Assembly (NCBI GenBank): GCA_003529225.1
Contig: DOJM01000153.1
Location: forward strand, 347-9,446
From: Paenibacillus sp.
GTDB taxonomy: Bacteria > Bacillota > Bacilli > Paenibacillales > Paenibacillaceae
Reading direction: 5' to 3'
Length of the DNA stretch: 9,100 bases
The notes beneath the pieces were generated by a model that saw only the letters and a program-made list of their open reading frames with translations, was not told the origin of the DNA and searched no databases. Positions 6,163-9,100 of this stretch are shown here, piece after piece; within the stretch, counting starts at the first letter, position 1, and every line of letters starts with the position of its first letter. The position numbers and the translations under genes are program-made.

Positions 6163-7683
6163 TTACATCCACCTCCAGCCTACGGGATATTCGTTCTTGA
6201 GTATGCCATCCTGCCACTTACCCCAGCCTGCGCTGTAGCCATCAATGCAGACCAGAACGTATCCTTTTTGGGCACTTCCTATTCTAATAGAGAGACGTTC
6301 TTGAGAAATCGACAACGTCTCTCCTTTAAGATAGGAAATAGCTTCATGATTCGTACTGGAGAGTGATACACTTCGGCAGCTTTCTTCGGGATGCAAAGCT
6401 GTAGCCATCGGATGTCCTGGGATAAATCTTCCGTTACGGATTTGTCCTACATACCATCCCGGACGAATCGTCTTTAATCCATTTAGTCTTTCCTTAGGAA
6501 GTGGAGAAATGTACAGATGGTCACCGAACAGAACCGGATATCCTTTAGGTTCCCACCCAAGCTGATCTCGTACAAAATTTCCATACGCAGTCAAAGCTTG
6601 CTCGTCACCTGAAACTTGCCGACCACGGTCAGCGCCACCAGTAGGTTTGTGAGAAGGTTTCCCTTCTTCCCCCCGTCTTCCTTCTGATTTATTGGATGAT
6701 TTAACGTGTGCTGCACCTTTTGGAACAGTAGTTCTTGCAGATTCATTTAACTTGACCTCTATGTGATCACGTTCCTCCATTGAAAGCCTAATTCCCCCAT
6801 GTTGTAGTACAGCCATGAAATGTCCTTCGCCTTTCACCTTATGCGGCCACAGTCTTGCTGTACCTGAGAGTTCTCCGAAGCCAGGAGCAAATGAGCCTGT
6901 ACCTCCTACCGTTACCACTGAGAATTGTGGATGTTCAGAAATAAACTCCGCTATAATTTCCTCATTTTCTTCTGTAGCAAAGGTACAGGTCGAATAGACA
7001 AGTATACCTCCCGGTGCCAATGCTGTTGCAGCAGAACGTAAAATATCCCGCTGCATGGATGCATATTTGGCAGGTGTACCCGAATCCCACTGCTTCACCA
7101 TGTCTTCATCTTTACGGAACATCCCTTCACCAGAGCAGGGAGCATCAATCAAGATCTTGTCAAAAAAAAGCGGGAATGCAGCCGCGATATGCTCTGGACT
7201 TTCGTTCAATACAATACCATTACGAACCCCGTACAGCTCCAGATTTTTGGCTAGAGCTTTAGTCCGTTCTGGATGAAGATCATTACTAACCAGCAATCCA
7301 TCCCCTAGCAGCTTGGCAGAAATCTGCGTAGATTTCCCTCCAGGGGCTGCACATAAATCAAGTACACGATCACCTGGTTCAATATTAAGCAATTCCACAG
7401 GTGCCATCGCACTCGGCTCTTGAATGTAATACAAACCTGCGTGGTAGTGAGGATGTTTACCAGGTCTAGCCCCATTCTCTGTATAAAATCCTGTCGGACA
7501 CCAAGGAATGGGTTCCAGTCCTAAAGTAGAAAGAGCCTTTAAACTCTCCACGGAAATCTTCAAGGTGTTAACACGGACGCCCCCGTATGGGGTTTCCTTA
7601 TAAGAATCCGCAAATTGATTATAATCTGTTCCCAGCATGTCCATCATACGCTCGCTGAAAGAACTGGGCAATTGTGCCGCCAT
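6163..7683 (-). CDS. rsmF: RsmF-like 16S rRNA (cytosine-5) methyltransferase (NOL1/NOP2/Sun family)
   Basis: This is an S-adenosylmethionine-dependent RNA m5C methyltransferase of 506 residues. The SAM-binding motif is VLDLCAAPGGKSTQ (107-120). NDLHPER follows at 134-140. Motif IV is IDAPCSGEGMF (179-189) with the product-release cysteine C183, and motif VI is VYSTCTFATEENE (229-241) with the nucleophile C233; both cysteines are intact. After a charged, low-complexity linker (about 313-365, rich in K, R, S and G) comes an RsmF/YebU-type C-terminal region (366-506) with the PUA-like stretch GYVLVCIDGYSAGWGKWQDG. That two-part layout favours RsmF over RsmB, which instead has an N-terminal NusB-like domain. 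RsmF methylates cytosines near 1400-1407 of 16S rRNA in E. coli and Thermus. The ATG at 7683 is preferred over 7710 because AGGAGG lies 8 bases upstream. It is immediately followed by rsuA. Confidence 0.9.
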   Translation of the reverse strand: MAAQLPSSFSERMMDMLGTDYNQFADSYKETPYGGVRVNTLKISVESLKALSTLGLEPIPWCPTGFYTENGARPGKHPHYHAGLYYIQEPSAMAPVELLNIEPGDRVLDLCAAPGGKSTQISAKLLGDGLLVSNDLHPERTKALAKNLELYGVRNGIVLNESPEHIAAAFPLFFDKILIDAPCSGEGMFRKDEDMVKQWDSGTPAKYASMQRDILRSAATALAPGGILVYSTCTFATEENEEIIAEFISEHPQFSVVTVGGTGSFAPGFGELSGTARLWPHKVKGEGHFMAVLQHGGIRLSMEERDHIEVKLNESARTTVPKGAAHVKSSNKSEGRRGEEGKPSHKPTGGADRGRQVSGDEQALTAYGNFVRDQLGWEPKGYPVLFGDHLYISPLPKERLNGLKTIRPGWYVGQIRNGRFIPGHPMATALHPEESCRSVSLSSTNHEAISYLKGETLSISQERLSIRIGSAQKGYVLVCIDGYSAGWGKWQDGILKNEYPVGWRWM

Positions 7684-7734
7684 GATGCCGTCCTCCTGAT
7701 AGTATTGCAAAAATTTAGGTGTTTAAAGATTCAA

Positions 7735-7756
7735 GGAACACCCCTACGGGTGTCCC
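7735..7756 (-). terminator. Hairpin between the DUF309 gene and rsmF; weak terminator or processing site
   Basis: The 9-base arms 7735-7743 and 7748-7756 pair across a 4-base loop, with one G-T type pair when read on the minus strand. It begins about 30 bases after the DUF309 stop. The following minus-strand bases TTGAATCTTTAAAC are only moderately T-rich, so it may terminate partly or mark an RNA processing site. Confidence 0.45.
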
Positions 7757-7785
7757 TTATACAATACTCATATATAGAGGATCTT

Positions 7786-8238
7786 TTACTTATGATGAAA
7801 GGATGTCGGTCTCTGAGGACCACGTCGTTGAGGGTTATTCGGTGTGATAGCTACAGCTGCATTCTCCACTTGGTCCGCTAGACTTGGATCAATAATCTCT
7901 ATGGTTAGATCGTAATAAGAAAATGGCCGCTCATCATATGATGCTAAGCGCCGAACATAATCTTTCACTTCCTCCACGAGTTTCGCCAGATTAATGCCGA
8001 GTGTCGCTGCTGGATACTCTTCCAGTTTGGCAGAAGAACCACTCAGCATAATAGCTGCACCGCGCACATTCTGATTGCGAAAATGGTATAACCCTACTGC
8101 TACTTGGAGAAGTGCTTTGTACAAAGGATCTCGTTCCTGGGCAAGCCACAGTTCTTCGAGTACCTCGTGACATTCGAAATAATCCCTGTCACGATTAAAG
8201 TACACTAGGTATTCCAAGTACAATGGTTCATAAGCCAT
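7786..8238 (-). CDS. DUF309 domain-containing protein
   Basis: A small, probably all-helical cytoplasmic protein of 150 residues whose biochemical function is unknown. It carries the DUF309 signature near the N-terminus, FNRDRDYFECHEVLEELW (14-31), with conserved E22, H24, E25, E28/E29 and W31 that could form a metal or ligand site. A second helix ALLQVAVGLYHFRNQNVRGA (42-61) is also typical. The C-terminal tail (about 130-150) is rich in Pro, Arg, Asn and Gln and ends in SFHHK; it looks disordered. The ATG at 8238 was chosen because it gives MAYEPLY just before the domain and has AAAAAGGAT about 10 bases upstream. The longer start at 8283 lies deep inside relQ. The gene overlaps the relQ end by 11 bases, which implies translational coupling. 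Confidence 0.88.
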   Translation of the reverse strand: MAYEPLYLEYLVYFNRDRDYFECHEVLEELWLAQERDPLYKALLQVAVGLYHFRNQNVRGAAIMLSGSSAKLEEYPAATLGINLAKLVEEVKDYVRRLASYDERPFSYYDLTIEIIDPSLADQVENAAVAITPNNPQRRGPQRPTSFHHK

Positions 8239-9040
8239 CCGGCAAACTATCCTTTTTAGCTGCGGAAAGGAGTCCCCGCACATGATCCAGAAGTTCCTTC
8301 ATCGCTTCCATATCCTGAACCTGCCATATTTCGTTAAAGCGAGCCTGCGTATCTATAGCTTCATTCACCAAGTGATAGAAATACAATTGATGAATGGCCT
8401 TGAGAATCTGCGTGGTCATATTCGAGTTTTCCTCGAATGTCTTCTGTGCTTCCAGAATCTCTTCCCGAATACTGGACATTTCACTGTCGAGGATCGATGC
8501 TGCTTCAGCTGCCGTCTTTAGTCGAACACGCATTTCATCGGGTAGACTCTCCCGATATTTATAGTTCAGGGAATGCTCTATGGTAGCCCAGAAATTCATA
8601 GCTAGCGTACGAATTTGGATCTCCGCGAGCACAATTTTCTGGCCAAGCGCTGTTTGCACAGGATATTTAATAATCATATGGAAGCTGCGGTAGCCGCTCT
8701 CTTTATAATTAGTGATGTAATCCTTATCATAGAGTACTTCAAGATCCTTACGGGCCCGGATATATTCGGCCACTCTGCGGATATCCTCCACGAATTGGCA
8801 CATGATCCGAATTCCTGCAATGTCTTCAATCCCCGTCTCCAGATCTTCCATCTTCACATTCAGCCGTTTAGCCTTTTCAAGAATGCTTGACAGCCGTTTT
8901 ACACGCCCCGTTACGAATTCTATCGGCGTGTATTCCTCTCTTTTCTTCAACTCCGAACGCATTGTTTTGAATTTAACTTTCAATTCTTCCACAGTCTGTT
9001 CATATGGAAGTAAAAAAGTTCCCCAGTCCCTGCCGTCCAT
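8228..9040 (-). CDS. relQ: Small alarmone synthetase RelQ/SAS1 (YjbM-like GTP pyrophosphokinase) with C-terminal extension
   Basis: This single-domain (p)ppGpp synthetase transfers pyrophosphate from ATP to the 3'-OH of GDP, GTP or GMP. It has no hydrolase, TGS or ACT domains. The N-terminus MDGRDWGTFLLPYEQTVEEL and the blocks PIEFVTGRVK (39-48, R46), IEDIAGIRIMCQFV (71-84, D73), YKESGYRSFH (112-121), LAEIQIRTLAMNFWATIEHSLNYKY (138-162, E140 and H156) closely match my recollection of Bacillus subtilis YjbM. The catalytic residues look intact. YjbM has about 211 residues; this protein has 270. The extra tail (about 205-270) looks helical and includes KAIHQLYFYHLVNEAID. RelQ enzymes are tetramers with allosteric pppGpp sites, so the tail could affect assembly or activity; this is inference. 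AGGAGG lies 9 bases before ATG. The gene is followed by the overlapping DUF309 gene. Confidence 0.95.
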   Translation of the reverse strand: MDGRDWGTFLLPYEQTVEELKVKFKTMRSELKKREEYTPIEFVTGRVKRLSSILEKAKRLNVKMEDLETGIEDIAGIRIMCQFVEDIRRVAEYIRARKDLEVLYDKDYITNYKESGYRSFHMIIKYPVQTALGQKIVLAEIQIRTLAMNFWATIEHSLNYKYRESLPDEMRVRLKTAAEAASILDSEMSSIREEILEAQKTFEENSNMTTQILKAIHQLYFYHLVNEAIDTQARFNEIWQVQDMEAMKELLDHVRGLLSAAKKDSLPDGL

Positions 9041-9100
9041 CGCCTTCGTCCTCCTGTCCTTTCGTCTCCTTCAGTGATGATCAGCGCCCACTGCTTCAGG

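Noticed and set aside
6161..6217. Longer rsuA start at 6217 giving 19 extra residues
   Set aside because: It would overlap rsmF by over 50 bases and adds non-family sequence before the S4 domain; the ATG at 6160 has a good ribosome binding site.
6815..7276. Plus-strand open frames inside the rsmF gene
   Set aside because: They are antisense shadows of a well-conserved methyltransferase and show no family motifs or ribosome binding sites.
9041..9100. C-terminus of another minus-strand gene upstream of relQ (reads PEAVGADHH then stop at 9073)
   Set aside because: Too short to identify; it may be real but nothing supports a call beyond an open frame of nine codons.

Overview
The window looks like chromosome of a low-to-moderate-GC Firmicute, most likely Paenibacillus or a close relative. 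The signs are strong GGAGG-type ribosome binding sites, a YjbM/RelQ-type alarmone synthetase, a Cof-type phosphatase, a Firmicutes-style c-di-GMP-I riboswitch and T-rich intrinsic terminators. The genus is an inference. Every intact gene lies on the minus strand; the only plus-strand gene-like sequence is a broken capA-type remnant.

Layout, left to right. Positions 1-1026 hold the N-terminal 342 codons of a flavodiiron protein (FprA family), cut by the left edge, with a near-consensus Fur-box palindrome just upstream of its start. About 1084-1865 is a truncated and probably frameshifted plus-strand CapA/PgsA-type remnant. Positions 1965-3086 encode an Old Yellow Enzyme family NADH:flavin oxidoreductase, with a terminator behind it and a 22-bp imperfect palindrome over its probable -10. 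These last two segments look more AT-rich than the rest. Positions 3240-4088 encode a secreted protein with a Sec signal and a very acidic patch. Its leader (about 4089-4350) has a good sigma-A promoter, a c-di-GMP-I (GEMM) aptamer and an intrinsic terminator before the gene. This is the clearest regulatory system in the window.

The right half is a same-strand housekeeping series, transcribed from right to left: relQ (8228-9040), a DUF309 gene overlapping it by 11 bases (7786-8238), rsmF-like rRNA m5C methyltransferase (6163-7683), rsuA-like pseudouridine synthase only 2 bases further on (5396-6160), and a Cof-type HAD phosphatase (4503-5303) ending in a strong terminator. relQ makes (p)ppGpp-type alarmones; rsmF and rsuA modify 16S rRNA. 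This group therefore links stringent-response signalling and ribosome modification by position, though a shared transcript is not proven. I saw no tRNA, rRNA, CRISPR array or intact mobile element.
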